NCBI RefSeq assembly: GCF_027912495.1
Contig: NZ_CP115463.1
Span: forward strand, 1,821,501 to 1,885,500
Reading direction: 5' to 3'
Length of the DNA: 64,000 nt
DNA from: Caulobacter sp. NIBR1757
Lineage (GTDB): Bacteria > Pseudomonadota > Alphaproteobacteria > Caulobacterales > Caulobacteraceae
The first letter of the stretch is position 1. Each line of letters starts with the position of its first letter. Shown one piece after another: positions 7,983-16,474 of the stretch. The notes below the pieces were generated by a model, which made no database searches, was not told the DNA's origin, and saw only the letters and a program-made list of their open reading frames with translations. Both the position numbers and the translations under genes were made by a program.

Positions 7983-8981
7983 CTAGAGCCAGCCGGGGGA
8001 GGGAAGCCCCTTCTCCGCCAGGAAGGCCGGGTTGAACAGCTTGCTCTGATAGCGCGATCCGTGGTCGCACAACACCGTCACAATGGTGTGGCAGGGCCCA
8101 AGATCGCGCGCCAGCCGGATGGCGCCCGCGACGTTGATGCCGCTGGAGCCACCCATCAGCAGGCCTTCATGCCGCGCCAGTTCGAAGACGATGCGGACGA
8201 TTTCCTCATCGTCGATGCGGTAGGAGAAGTCGGGCGTAAAGCCTTCAAGATTGGCGGTAATGCGGCCCTGGCCGATGCCCTCGGTGATCGAGCTGCCCTC
8301 GGCCTTCAGCTCGCCGGTCGTGTACCAGCTGTGCAGGGCCGCCCCGTGCGGATCGGCCAGGCCGATCTTCACCGAGGGCTTGCGGGCCCGCAGCGCCGCC
8401 GCGACGCCGGCCAAGGTGCCGCCCGAGCCCACGGCGCAGACGAATCCATCGACGCCGCCGTCCGTCTGGTCCCAGATTTCCGGGCCGGTGGTCTCTTCGT
8501 GGGCGCGTCGGTTGGCGACGTTGTCGAACTGGTTGGCCCAGATCGCGCCAGCCGGCTCCTCAGCATTCAGTTTAGCCGCCAACCGACCGGAATATTTCAC
8601 ATAATTGTCCGAATTGGCGTAGGGGACGGCGTCCACCTCGACCAGGTCGGCGCCGGCCAGGCGGATGGCGTCCTTCTTCTCCTGGCTCTGGGTGCGGGGG
8701 ATGACGATGGTGGTCTGGTAGCCCAGGGCCGCGCCGACCATGGCCAGGCCGATGCCGGTGTTGCCCGCCGTGCCCTCGACGATCCGACCGCCGGGCCGGA
8801 GCGCGCCCGAGGCGATGGCGTCCTTGATGATGTAGAGGGCCGCCCGGTCCTTCACCGACTGGCCGGGGTTCATGAACTCCGCCTTGCCGAGAATCTCGCA
8901 GCCGGTGGCGTCGCTGGCGGCCTTCAGGCGGATCAGGGGCGTGTTGCCGATGGCCTCGATCACGCTGGGGCGGACAGTCAT
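7983..8981 (-). CDS. cysK: Cysteine synthase A (O-acetylserine sulfhydrylase)
   Basis: PLP enzyme forming cysteine from O-acetylserine and sulfide, 332 residues. The PLP lysine sits in NPGQSVKDRAA (near residue 39), the phosphate or substrate loop is EGTAGNTGIGL, and the GSSGINVAGA loop binds the cofactor phosphate. It could instead act on related substrates such as O-phosphoserine or cystathionine. It leads an operon with sseA (11-bp gap) and metC on the minus strand. ATG 8981 is preferred because the upstream frame to 9101 overlaps the end of the cfa gene. Confidence 0.88.
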   Translation of the reverse strand: MTVRPSVIEAIGNTPLIRLKAASDATGCEILGKAEFMNPGQSVKDRAALYIIKDAIASGALRPGGRIVEGTAGNTGIGLAMVGAALGYQTTIVIPRTQSQEKKDAIRLAGADLVEVDAVPYANSDNYVKYSGRLAAKLNAEEPAGAIWANQFDNVANRRAHEETTGPEIWDQTDGGVDGFVCAVGSGGTLAGVAAALRARKPSVKIGLADPHGAALHSWYTTGELKAEGSSITEGIGQGRITANLEGFTPDFSYRIDDEEIVRIVFELARHEGLLMGGSSGINVAGAIRLARDLGPCHTIVTVLCDHGSRYQSKLFNPAFLAEKGLPSPGWL

Positions 8982-9069
8982 TCGGGCGGCCTTCGTTGCG
9001 TCGTGAGGCTCTCTAGATCGTGCGCGACCCCTGATCCGCAAGGGTAGAAAAACTAAAGCGGGGCGGAGA

Positions 9070-10302
9070 TCAGGCGCGCGACAGTCCCAACTGCACCACA
9101 TTGGTCCGGCCGGTGCGCATGCCCGCCTCGCAATAGGCCAGGTAGAACCGCCACAGCTTGCGGAACCGCTCGTCGAACCCCTGTGCCTTGACCTGCTCCC
9201 AGACCGCGTCGAAGCGGTGCAGCCACTGGTTCAGGGTGTCGGCGTAGCATTCGCCGAAGCGGTTAAGCCCGGTCCAGTCCAGCCCGGCCCGGTCCGTCTG
9301 CGCCTTCAGTTTCTCCTCGCTGGGCAGCATGCCACCGGGAAAAACGTACTTCTGGATGAAGTCGGCATGGGCCCGGTAGTGCTCGAACAGCTCGTCCTTG
9401 ATGGTGATGATCTGCAGGCCGGCCCGGCCGCCGGGCGACAGCACCTCGTGGATCTTGCCGAAATAGGTGGGCCAGTATTCCTCGCCGACCGCCTCGAACA
9501 TCTCGATGGAGGCCACCCTGTCGAAGCGACCCTGCACGTCCCGGTAGTCGATCAGCTGGATGTCGGCTTTCTCGGCCAGCCCCTGCTTGAACAGCCGCTC
9601 GCGGGCATAGTCGTACTGGGCCTGGGAGATGGTGATGCCGGTCACCCTGGCGCCGACCTCTTTCGCCGCGAACTCCGCGAAACCGCCCCAGCCGCAGCCG
9701 ATCTCCAGCACCGTCTGGTCGCTCTTCAGCTCGATGGAGCGGGCCAGAGCCGCGTACTTCTCATGCTGGGCCTCTTCCAGCGGCTGGTCGGCGCGCTCGA
9801 AGCGGGCGGAGCTGTAGGTCATCGTCCGGTCCAGCCACAGCTCGTAGAAGCGGTTGCCGAGATCGTAGTGGGCGTGGATGTTTCGCCGCGAGCCCTCGCG
9901 GTCGTTGCGACGCATGAAGTGGATCAGGAAGTTCCAGGCCTTGACCAGCGGATTGCCGGCCATCAGCCGGCCGATCCGGTCGAGGTTCCAGGTGAAGGCC
10001 GTCAGCAGGGCCGGCAGGTCGGGCGTATCCCACTCGCCGGCCATATAGCCCTCGGCAAAGCCGATGTCGGCGCCTGACATGACCCGGCCCACGGCCTTGT
10101 AATCCTTGATGATCAGCTCCGCGGCCGGACCTTCCTTGGCGCCCCGCAGGCGCAGGCGCCGGCCACCCGGCATGACCACATCGAGGTTACCCGTATCCCA
10201 GTTGCTGCGCAGAACCTTCATGGCCGTGCGGAAGGCTGCGGGCGCCGCCCGGAAGTCAGGCGTTTCCCACTCCGACGTGGCGTTTGAGGCGATCTCGCTC
10301 AT
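9070..10302 (-). CDS. cfa: Cyclopropane-fatty-acyl-phospholipid synthase family methyltransferase
   Basis: SAM-dependent lipid methyltransferase (410 residues) acting on unsaturated acyl chains of membrane phospholipids. The SAM-binding motif VLEIGCGWGGFAEFA lies near residue 195, and the FEAVGEEYWPTYF and FPGGMLPS segments are typical of Cfa. Because it ends an operon with an FAD oxidoreductase, a DUF1365 protein and a photolyase, it may be a methylase of the UfaM type used for methylated or furan fatty acids rather than a classic cyclopropane synthase. The ATG at 10302 has a GGAGCGAGC ribosome site. Its first 47 bases overlap the preceding gene. Confidence 0.88.
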   Translation of the reverse strand: MSEIASNATSEWETPDFRAAPAAFRTAMKVLRSNWDTGNLDVVMPGGRRLRLRGAKEGPAAELIIKDYKAVGRVMSGADIGFAEGYMAGEWDTPDLPALLTAFTWNLDRIGRLMAGNPLVKAWNFLIHFMRRNDREGSRRNIHAHYDLGNRFYELWLDRTMTYSSARFERADQPLEEAQHEKYAALARSIELKSDQTVLEIGCGWGGFAEFAAKEVGARVTGITISQAQYDYARERLFKQGLAEKADIQLIDYRDVQGRFDRVASIEMFEAVGEEYWPTYFGKIHEVLSPGGRAGLQIITIKDELFEHYRAHADFIQKYVFPGGMLPSEEKLKAQTDRAGLDWTGLNRFGECYADTLNQWLHRFDAVWEQVKAQGFDERFRKLWRFYLAYCEAGMRTGRTNVVQLGLSRA

Positions 10303-11122
10303 GCTCGCTCCGCGTCTCTGAGGCAATATTATCACTGTTTTTCGGATGCGCGAGGCCCAGCGGCTCGCCCGTACTCTGTCCGGCTTGTGGCCCCGGCGGC
10401 CGCAACCCGAACGGGGCGCCCTTCAGAAACAGACGCAGCGCTTCCCAGTGGATGGCCGCAACGACCTTGAGGGTGAGCAGCGGGATCGACCAGAAGAGCG
10501 CCTTAAGGCTTTGATCGGTAAGCGGTTCCCGTGTCGCCGTCTGAGTGGCGACGAAGTCCGGCTTGCCGGCTACCGCCTTGACGATGCGCAGGTCGAGGGT
10601 CTCGCCCGGCGCGGAGATGTCGAACCGGTACTCGCCCTCGACCTTGTAGAAGGGCGAGACGTAGAAGGCCTTGGCCGCCCGCTGGGTCTCGCGGGCCGCG
10701 CCGATGGCCGGGATCACATAGGCATGGGTCTGGCCGAAGGTGTTGTTGACCTCATAGATCACCGCTTCCAGCCGCCCGTCCGCCGCGTGCACGAAGAAGA
10801 CCGACAGCGGGTTGAAGACGAAACCCAGCACGCGCGGAAAGCACAGCAGGCGGATGGTCGCCGCGCTGGCCTCGACGCCGGCCTGGGCGAGGGTGAGGGC
10901 CACCCAGGGGCGCAACTGGCGGCTCTCGCGGTCGCCATGGTCGCGGGGATCGAAGCTCAGCAGGCCCTGGCGGCCAAGCTGCATCCATCTGAGGCCCGCG
11001 AAGGCTTCGTCGAGTTGGTCGATATCGACCAGCAGCTGGAACAGTCGGTAGCGGAATTCGTGGGGGCGAGGGGCGAAGCGCTTGTGCCAGGTCTCGCCCA
11101 CATAGAGGGCTGCCGCGGTCAT
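10256..11122 (-). CDS. DUF1365 family protein
   Basis: A 288-residue DUF1365 protein, biochemical activity unassigned, regularly encoded beside Cfa-like enzymes and FAD oxidoreductases. Family landmarks include YVGETWHKRFAPRPHEFRYR at the N-terminus, the central LLCFPRVLGFVFNPLSVFFV segment, EVNNTFGQTHAYVIP and FYVSPFYKVEGEYRF. The ATG at 11122 overlaps the upstream stop as ATGA and the 3' end overlaps cfa by 47 bp, so the cluster is translated as a unit. By association it probably takes part in membrane fatty acid modification. Confidence 0.85.
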   Translation of the reverse strand: MTAAALYVGETWHKRFAPRPHEFRYRLFQLLVDIDQLDEAFAGLRWMQLGRQGLLSFDPRDHGDRESRQLRPWVALTLAQAGVEASAATIRLLCFPRVLGFVFNPLSVFFVHAADGRLEAVIYEVNNTFGQTHAYVIPAIGAARETQRAAKAFYVSPFYKVEGEYRFDISAPGETLDLRIVKAVAGKPDFVATQTATREPLTDQSLKALFWSIPLLTLKVVAAIHWEALRLFLKGAPFGLRPPGPQAGQSTGEPLGLAHPKNSDNIASETRSEHERDRLKRHVGVGNA

Positions 11123-12423
11123 GCCGCGGCGGCCCGGGCGAGGGGGGAGCCGGCGCCCTCGAAACTGGCGACGCGGTGATCGACAAAGGCCCACGGCACG
11201 CGGCCGCCAAGCTCCAGCGCCACCTTCACCCCGGAGGTGAGGCCGTCCTCATGGAAGCCGTAGCCCAGCCAGGCGCCGGCATGCCAGACGCCGCCACGGC
11301 CCTGGATGCGGCCGATGCGGCGCTGGGCGGCGAGGGCGGCGGTGTCGAACTGCGGGTGATCGTAGTCGAACTCGGCGATGACCAGGGCCGGGTCGGCCGG
11401 TGGGCCATTGAGGGTGACGAACAGCGGATCGGCCGTCGTCAACATCTGAAGGTTGTTCATCCAGTAGGTGACATAAGGCGTTGAAGTCGCGCGATTATCT
11501 CCAATGTAATTCCAACTGCCCCAGGCCGGCCGGCGGACCGGCATCAGGGCCGGGTCACGGTGCAGCACAGCCTTGTTGGCCGAGTAGCGGACGGCGCCCA
11601 GGAAGGCGCGTTCCTCTGGATCGACGTCGAGCAGCTTCAGGCTCTGGTCCGAATGGCAGGCCATGATGACCCTGTCGAACAGCTCCGGGCCCTGGCCGGC
11701 CTCGACCAGCACCCCGCCGGGCACGCGGCGCACGGAGGTCACGGCGGCGTTGGTGCGCACCCGGTCGCCAAGGATGGAGCCGATCTTCTCGACATAGGCG
11801 CGGCTGCCGCCGGCCACGGTCTTCCAGGTCGGCGGGGTGAACTGCAGCAGTCCATGGTTCTGCAGGAAGCGCAGGAAGCTCTCGGCCGGGAAGTCGCCGA
11901 TCCGCCCCTCGGTCGTCGACCAGATCGCCGCGCCCATGGGCAGCAGATAGCGATCGCGGAAGCCCTCGGCGAACCCGCGAAGCTTGAGATAGGCGCCCAG
12001 CGACAGATCCTTGAGATCGGCCTTGAGGAGGTCGTTCCGGGCCAGGTCATTGAACCGCCGGATGTCATTGAGCATCCACAGGAAAGACGGGTTCACCAGA
12101 TTGCGCTTCTGGGCGAACACCCCCCTGGGGAAGTTGGACGACCACTCCACCCCGCCGCCTGCGCAGGCGAAGCTCATGTCGGTCAGGCGGGTCTCGACCC
12201 CGAGGCTGCCCAGGAGGCCGACGAGGTTGGGATAGTTGGCCTCGTTATAGACGATGAAGCCCGTATCGACGGCGACCGGGCCGTCGGAGCACGCGACCGT
12301 GACGGTGTTGGCATGGCCGCCCAGCCGGCTGTCCTTCTCGAACAGGGTGACGGCGTGCGTGTCCTTCAGGGCCAGCGCGGCGCCCAGACCCGAAACCCCC
12401 GAACCGATGATGGCTATTTTCAC
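11119..12423 (-). CDS. FAD-dependent amine-oxidase-like oxidoreductase
   Basis: Flavoprotein of 434 residues with an N-terminal Rossmann dinucleotide motif IIGSGVSGLGAALAL (residues 5-19) and the following FEKDSRLGGHANT segment of the flavin amine oxidase/protoporphyrinogen oxidase fold. The product keeps family landmarks such as YLLPMGAAIWS and the C-terminal VWHAGAWLGYGFHEDG FAD-contact region. The GTG at 12423 overlaps the photolyase stop by 4 bp (GTGA), so coupling is likely. Homologues in Rhodobacter lie in the singlet-oxygen regulon and are linked to unsaturated or furan fatty acid synthesis; that role here is inferred. Confidence 0.85.
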   Translation of the reverse strand: MKIAIIGSGVSGLGAALALKDTHAVTLFEKDSRLGGHANTVTVACSDGPVAVDTGFIVYNEANYPNLVGLLGSLGVETRLTDMSFACAGGGVEWSSNFPRGVFAQKRNLVNPSFLWMLNDIRRFNDLARNDLLKADLKDLSLGAYLKLRGFAEGFRDRYLLPMGAAIWSTTEGRIGDFPAESFLRFLQNHGLLQFTPPTWKTVAGGSRAYVEKIGSILGDRVRTNAAVTSVRRVPGGVLVEAGQGPELFDRVIMACHSDQSLKLLDVDPEERAFLGAVRYSANKAVLHRDPALMPVRRPAWGSWNYIGDNRATSTPYVTYWMNNLQMLTTADPLFVTLNGPPADPALVIAEFDYDHPQFDTAALAAQRRIGRIQGRGGVWHAGAWLGYGFHEDGLTSGVKVALELGGRVPWAFVDHRVASFEGAGSPLARAAAA

Positions 12424-13877
12424 GAGGGTTCCGTCTCCCGAGGCACGGCTCTCAAGGCCGCGTAAGCTTCCAGCGCACGATCCCGAGCCTGGCCATGATC
12501 GACCATGGGCTTCGGGTAATCCCGGCCAAGCTGGATGCCAGCCTGGGCAAGTACTTCAGATACGGCCGTCCACGGTGCATGGATGACCGTGGTCGGCAGG
12601 TTTCGCAATTCAGGGACCCATTGGCGGACATAGGCCCCGTCCGGATCGAACTTCTGGCCTTGGGTCATCGGGTTGAAGATGCGGAACCAGGGCGAGGCGT
12701 CAGCTCCGCTGCCGGCCACCCACTGCCAGTTGGCGGCGTTCTGGGCGGCGTCGGCATCGACCAGGCAGTCCCAGAACCACTGCTCGCCGCGCCGCCAATC
12801 GATCAGCAGGTCTTTGATCAGGAAGCTGGCGACGATCATGCGCACGCGGTTGTGCATGAAGCCGGTGGCCCAAAGTTCCCTCATGCCCGCATCAACGATC
12901 GGGAACCCCGTTTGGCCCATGGCCCAGGCCTCGAAGGCCGCCTCGTCGCTCTGCCAACGGAACTGATCCCATTCGGGCTTGAAGTTCCTGGTCGCCAGGT
13001 CAGGCCAGTGGAACGCCAGGTGATGGTTGAACTCCCGCCAGCCGAGCTCGGCGAGGAACCTGTCGACCTGGCTCCCGGCGGCGCCGCGCGCCGCCGCGTC
13101 CTGCGCCGCCCGCCAGACCTGACGCGGCCCGATCTCGCCGAAATGCAGGTGAGGGGACAGTCGGGAGGTTCCGGCCCGGTCAGGCCGGTCGCGGTCAGTT
13201 GCGTAGTCGCGCACCGGGCCATCGAGAAAATCGTGCAGCGCCTCATGGGCGCCGGCCTCGCCGGGCGTCCAGTCGAAGCCTGTGGACCAGTCGGGCCGGC
13301 TGGGATGAAGCCCCCAGTCCGCCAGCCGGTCGGACGCCGGCCAGGTCGTCGGCGCTTCGAGGGCCTGCGGGGCGCCATGCAGGACGAAGTCGCCGACCCG
13401 CTGCCGCGCCGCCCGCCAGTAGGGGGTGTAGACCTTGTAGGGCCCGCCCGTGCCGGTCTCGATGTCCCAGGGCTCGTTCAGCAAGCCGCCATTGCAGGAC
13501 AGGCATCTGATCCCGCCCGCGGTCAGGTCCGTCTTGATGGCCTTGTCGCGGGCGATGGTCCCGGCGTCATACAGCCGGTTCCAGTGCACGGCCGAAGCGC
13601 CCGTCTCCTCGATCAACTCGGCCAGCACCCGCGCCGCTGGCCCCCGGCGCAGGATCAGCCGCGACCCGCGCGCTTCCAGGCCGGCAGCCAGCGCGGCCAG
13701 CGACTTGTCCAGCCACCACAGCGAGGCGCCGCCCATTGGCCGCACGCCGCCCGTCTCGTCGAGGATGTAGACCGGGATCACCGGACCTTCCGCCGCCTGC
13801 AGGGCCGGGTTGTCGGCCAGGCGCAGGTCCTGGCGCAGCCAGAGCAGGGTCGGGGCATTGGTCCTTGGCGTAGTCAC
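12420..13877 (-). CDS. phrB: Deoxyribodipyrimidine photo-lyase
   Basis: Light-driven repair of cyclobutane pyrimidine dimers. The 485-residue protein starts with the photolyase alpha/beta domain (LLWLRQDLRLADNPAL) and ends with the FAD-binding helical domain, including HLHFGEIGPRQVW, the WREFNHHLAFH region, FWDCLVDADAAQNAANWQW and NPMTQGQKFDPDGAYVR. The GTG at 13877 is preferred because a candidate ECF-type promoter ends only 8 bases upstream, leaving no room for a longer protein; the mRNA would be nearly leaderless. It heads the photolyase-FAD-DUF1365-cfa operon and diverges from hldE. Confidence 0.9.
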   Translation of the reverse strand: MTTPRTNAPTLLWLRQDLRLADNPALQAAEGPVIPVYILDETGGVRPMGGASLWWLDKSLAALAAGLEARGSRLILRRGPAARVLAELIEETGASAVHWNRLYDAGTIARDKAIKTDLTAGGIRCLSCNGGLLNEPWDIETGTGGPYKVYTPYWRAARQRVGDFVLHGAPQALEAPTTWPASDRLADWGLHPSRPDWSTGFDWTPGEAGAHEALHDFLDGPVRDYATDRDRPDRAGTSRLSPHLHFGEIGPRQVWRAAQDAAARGAAGSQVDRFLAELGWREFNHHLAFHWPDLATRNFKPEWDQFRWQSDEAAFEAWAMGQTGFPIVDAGMRELWATGFMHNRVRMIVASFLIKDLLIDWRRGEQWFWDCLVDADAAQNAANWQWVAGSGADASPWFRIFNPMTQGQKFDPDGAYVRQWVPELRNLPTTVIHAPWTAVSEVLAQAGIQLGRDYPKPMVDHGQARDRALEAYAALRAVPRETEPS

Positions 13878-13885
13878 GCCAGGTC

Positions 13886-13912
13886 GTACGTTGGTGTGCG
13901 GAGGTTGGATCA
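13886..13912 (-). promoter_or_regulatory. Candidate ECF-sigma promoter of the photolyase operon
   Basis: On the minus strand TGATCC (13912-13907) is followed by a 16-nt spacer and CGTAC (13890-13886), 8 nt before the GTG of the photolyase gene. The pair resembles the TGATC / CGTA-type elements reported for group ECF11 (RpoE-ChrR) sigma factors that control singlet-oxygen responses including photolyase and cfa genes. Spacing and position fit a -35/-10 pair, but the cognate sigma factor is not in this window. Confidence 0.55.
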
Positions 13913-13962
13913 CTTTCGCCGGTCTTGACCGACCCCACGTCAAAGAGCAGAGCCTCCCCCTC

Positions 13963-15429
13963 ATGGATCTGGCCGGCCTTCAGAAACTCCTCGACGCCGT
14001 CGTCGGCGCCCGCGTGGCCTGTGTGGGCGACGTGATGGTCGATCGCTTCGTCTACGGGGACGTCAGCCGCACGAGCCCGGAGGCGCCGGTGCCCGTGCTG
14101 GCGCTGGGGCGTGAGACGGCCATGCTCGGCGGGGCCGGCAATGTGGCCCGCAACGTCGCCGCCCTCGGCGGCAAGGCGGCCCTGGCCGGCTTGATCGGCG
14201 ACGACGCGGCCGGCAAGGAGGCGCTGCGGATGATCAGCGCCGAGGCCGGCATGGAGTCCCACCTGATCTCCGACCCGGGCCGGCCGACCACGGTGAAGAC
14301 CCGCTACGTCGCCTCCGGCCAGCAGCTGCTGCGGGTCGATTCGGAAGACGCCTCGCCGGCCGTCCGCGACACCGAGAAGAAGATCGCCGATTCCGCCCGC
14401 TATGCCGCCGAGGGCGCCGGGGCCATCCTGCTGTCTGACTACGGCAAGGGCGCCGTCACCCAGAAGGTCATCGAGGCCTGCCTCGAGGCCCGCGCCAGGG
14501 GCGCCGTGCTGATCGTCGATTCCAAGGCCCGCAGCTTCGCCCGCTACGGCGCCGCCGACATCGTCAAGCCGAACGCCAGCGAACTGGCCCGCGCCACCGA
14601 CCTGCCGACCGAGACCGACGAGGAGGTCGAGGCGGCCCTGAAGCACGCCCTGGAACTCAGCCGCTGCAAGGCGGTGCTGGTCACCCGCGCGGCCAAGGGC
14701 ATGTCCCTCGCGGTGCGCGGCGAGGGGGTGAGGCACTACCCCGGCCGGCCCCGCGAAGTGTTCGACGTCTCCGGCGCCGGCGACACCGCGCTGGCCGCGC
14801 TCGGTCTGGCCCTGGCCGCCGGCCAGTCGATGGACGACGCGGTCAGCTTCGCCTTGCTGGCTTCGGGCGTGGTGGTCGGCAAGGCCGGCACCGCCACCGC
14901 CACCCCGCGCGAACTGGTCGAGGCCGAGATCGCTGCCCACCTGGCCCCCGCCGAGGCCAAGCTGGCCAGCCCGGCGCAGATGGCCCAGCAGGCCGCCGAC
15001 TGGCGCAAACAGGGCCTCAAGGTCGGCTTCACCAACGGCTGCTTCGACATCCTGCACAAGGGCCACGTCGCCTACCTGGCCCAGGCCCGCGCCTGGTGTG
15101 ACCGCCTGATCGTGGCCGTGAACAGCGACGCTTCCGTGCGGGCCCTCAAGGGCGAGGGCCGGCCGGTCAACGACCTGGAGAGCCGGGCCATGGTGCTGGC
15201 CGGCCTCGCGGGCGTCGACCTGGTCACCGCCTTCGACGAGGACACCCCCCTCAAGCTGATCGAGGCCGCCCGGCCCGACGTGCTGATCAAGGGCGCCGAC
15301 TACACCGTCGAGGGCGTGGTCGGCCACGAACTGGTGCAGGGCTGGGGCGGCGAGGTGAAGCTCGCCCCGCTGGTCGACGGCTATTCGACCACCGCCGCTA
15401 TCGCCCGCATGACCGGGAAGGACACCTGA
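13963..15429 (+). CDS. hldE: Bifunctional heptose-7-phosphate kinase / heptose-1-phosphate adenylyltransferase
   Basis: Two steps of ADP-heptose synthesis for the lipopolysaccharide core, in the cytoplasm. The N-terminal ribokinase-like kinase (about 1-320) carries GGAGNVARNVAALGG and the catalytic DVSGAGDTALAAL motif near residue 270. The C-terminal nucleotidyltransferase (about 350-488) has FTNGCFDILHKGHVAYL near residue 356. The 488-residue fusion is the normal form. The ATG at 13963 starts the conserved region; the open frame back to 13810 crosses the divergent promoter. Its stop codon directly abuts the hldD ATG. Confidence 0.95.
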   Translation: MDLAGLQKLLDAVVGARVACVGDVMVDRFVYGDVSRTSPEAPVPVLALGRETAMLGGAGNVARNVAALGGKAALAGLIGDDAAGKEALRMISAEAGMESHLISDPGRPTTVKTRYVASGQQLLRVDSEDASPAVRDTEKKIADSARYAAEGAGAILLSDYGKGAVTQKVIEACLEARARGAVLIVDSKARSFARYGAADIVKPNASELARATDLPTETDEEVEAALKHALELSRCKAVLVTRAAKGMSLAVRGEGVRHYPGRPREVFDVSGAGDTALAALGLALAAGQSMDDAVSFALLASGVVVGKAGTATATPRELVEAEIAAHLAPAEAKLASPAQMAQQAADWRKQGLKVGFTNGCFDILHKGHVAYLAQARAWCDRLIVAVNSDASVRALKGEGRPVNDLESRAMVLAGLAGVDLVTAFDEDTPLKLIEAARPDVLIKGADYTVEGVVGHELVQGWGGEVKLAPLVDGYSTTAAIARMTGKDT

Positions 15430-16431
15430 ATGACCCGCCGTATCGTCTTCATCACCGGCGGGGCCGGCTTCATCGGCTCCAACCTCGTCGCCCGCCTGTG
15501 CGAGGACCCGAGCCTCGACGTCGTCGTCTGCGACTGGCTGGGCACGGCCGACGGCGGCAAGTGGAAGAACATCGCCAAGCACCCGATCGGCGACTTCGTG
15601 CCGCCGGAAGAGATGTTCGACTGGCTGGAGAAGCGCTGGCGCGACATCGAGTGCGTCATCCACATGGGCGCCATCAGTTCGACCACCGAGCCCGACGCCG
15701 ACAAGATCATGCAGACCAACTTCTGCCTGAGCCGCGACCTCTACCGCTGGTGCGCCGACCGCCAGCGCCGGTTCATATACGCCAGCAGCGCCGCGACCTA
15801 CGGCGACGGCGTCACCGGCTTCGATGACAACGACGATCTGGACTCGCTCAAGGCCCTCCAGCCGCTGAACGCCTACGGCTGGTCCAAGGCCCTGTTCGAC
15901 GTCTTCGCCGCCCGCCAGGCGGCGCGGGACTACAAGCCGCCGCAATGGGTCGGGCTGAAGTTCTTCAATGTCTACGGCCCCAACGAGCACCACAAGGACA
16001 GCATGAAGTCGGTGGCCGCCCAGATCTTCCCGAAGGTGAAGTCCGGCCACACCGTGCAGCTGTTCAAGAGCCATAACCCGGACTACGCCGACGGTGGCCA
16101 ATTGCGCGATTTCGTCTACGTCCGCGACGTCGCCGACGTCATTGCCTGGCTGGTGGAGACCCCGTCGGTCAACGGCATCTACAACCTCGGCTCCGGCCAG
16201 GCCCGCAGCTTCTCGGAGATGGCCCAGGCGGTGTTCAAGGCGGCCGGCAAGGCGCCCCTGATCGACTACGTCGACATGCCCTACGGCATCCGCGACAAGT
16301 ACCAGTACTTCACCCAGGCCCGCATGGACCGCCTGCGCGAGGCCGGCTACCCGGGCCAGTTCACGCCGCTTGAGGATGGCATCACCGAGTATGTGACCAA
16401 GTACCTGGCGGCGTCTGACTCCTATCGCTGA
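15430..16431 (+). CDS. hldD: ADP-L-glycero-D-manno-heptose 6-epimerase
   Basis: Final step of ADP-L-glycero-D-manno-heptose synthesis. It is an extended short-chain dehydrogenase of 333 residues with the NAD(P) motif GGAGFIGSN (about 10-18), the ASSAATYGDG serine segment and the catalytic YGWSK (Tyr and Lys four apart). The family motifs KFFNVYGPNEHHK and FVYVRDVADV are intact. It begins on the base after the hldE stop, so hldE-hldD form a two-gene LPS operon. Confidence 0.95.
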   Translation: MTRRIVFITGGAGFIGSNLVARLCEDPSLDVVVCDWLGTADGGKWKNIAKHPIGDFVPPEEMFDWLEKRWRDIECVIHMGAISSTTEPDADKIMQTNFCLSRDLYRWCADRQRRFIYASSAATYGDGVTGFDDNDDLDSLKALQPLNAYGWSKALFDVFAARQAARDYKPPQWVGLKFFNVYGPNEHHKDSMKSVAAQIFPKVKSGHTVQLFKSHNPDYADGGQLRDFVYVRDVADVIAWLVETPSVNGIYNLGSGQARSFSEMAQAVFKAAGKAPLIDYVDMPYGIRDKYQYFTQARMDRLREAGYPGQFTPLEDGITEYVTKYLAASDSYR

Positions 16432-16474
16432 ACAGGGGCTTAACCCGCGCCGCACGTCATGCGAGGCTGATCCC

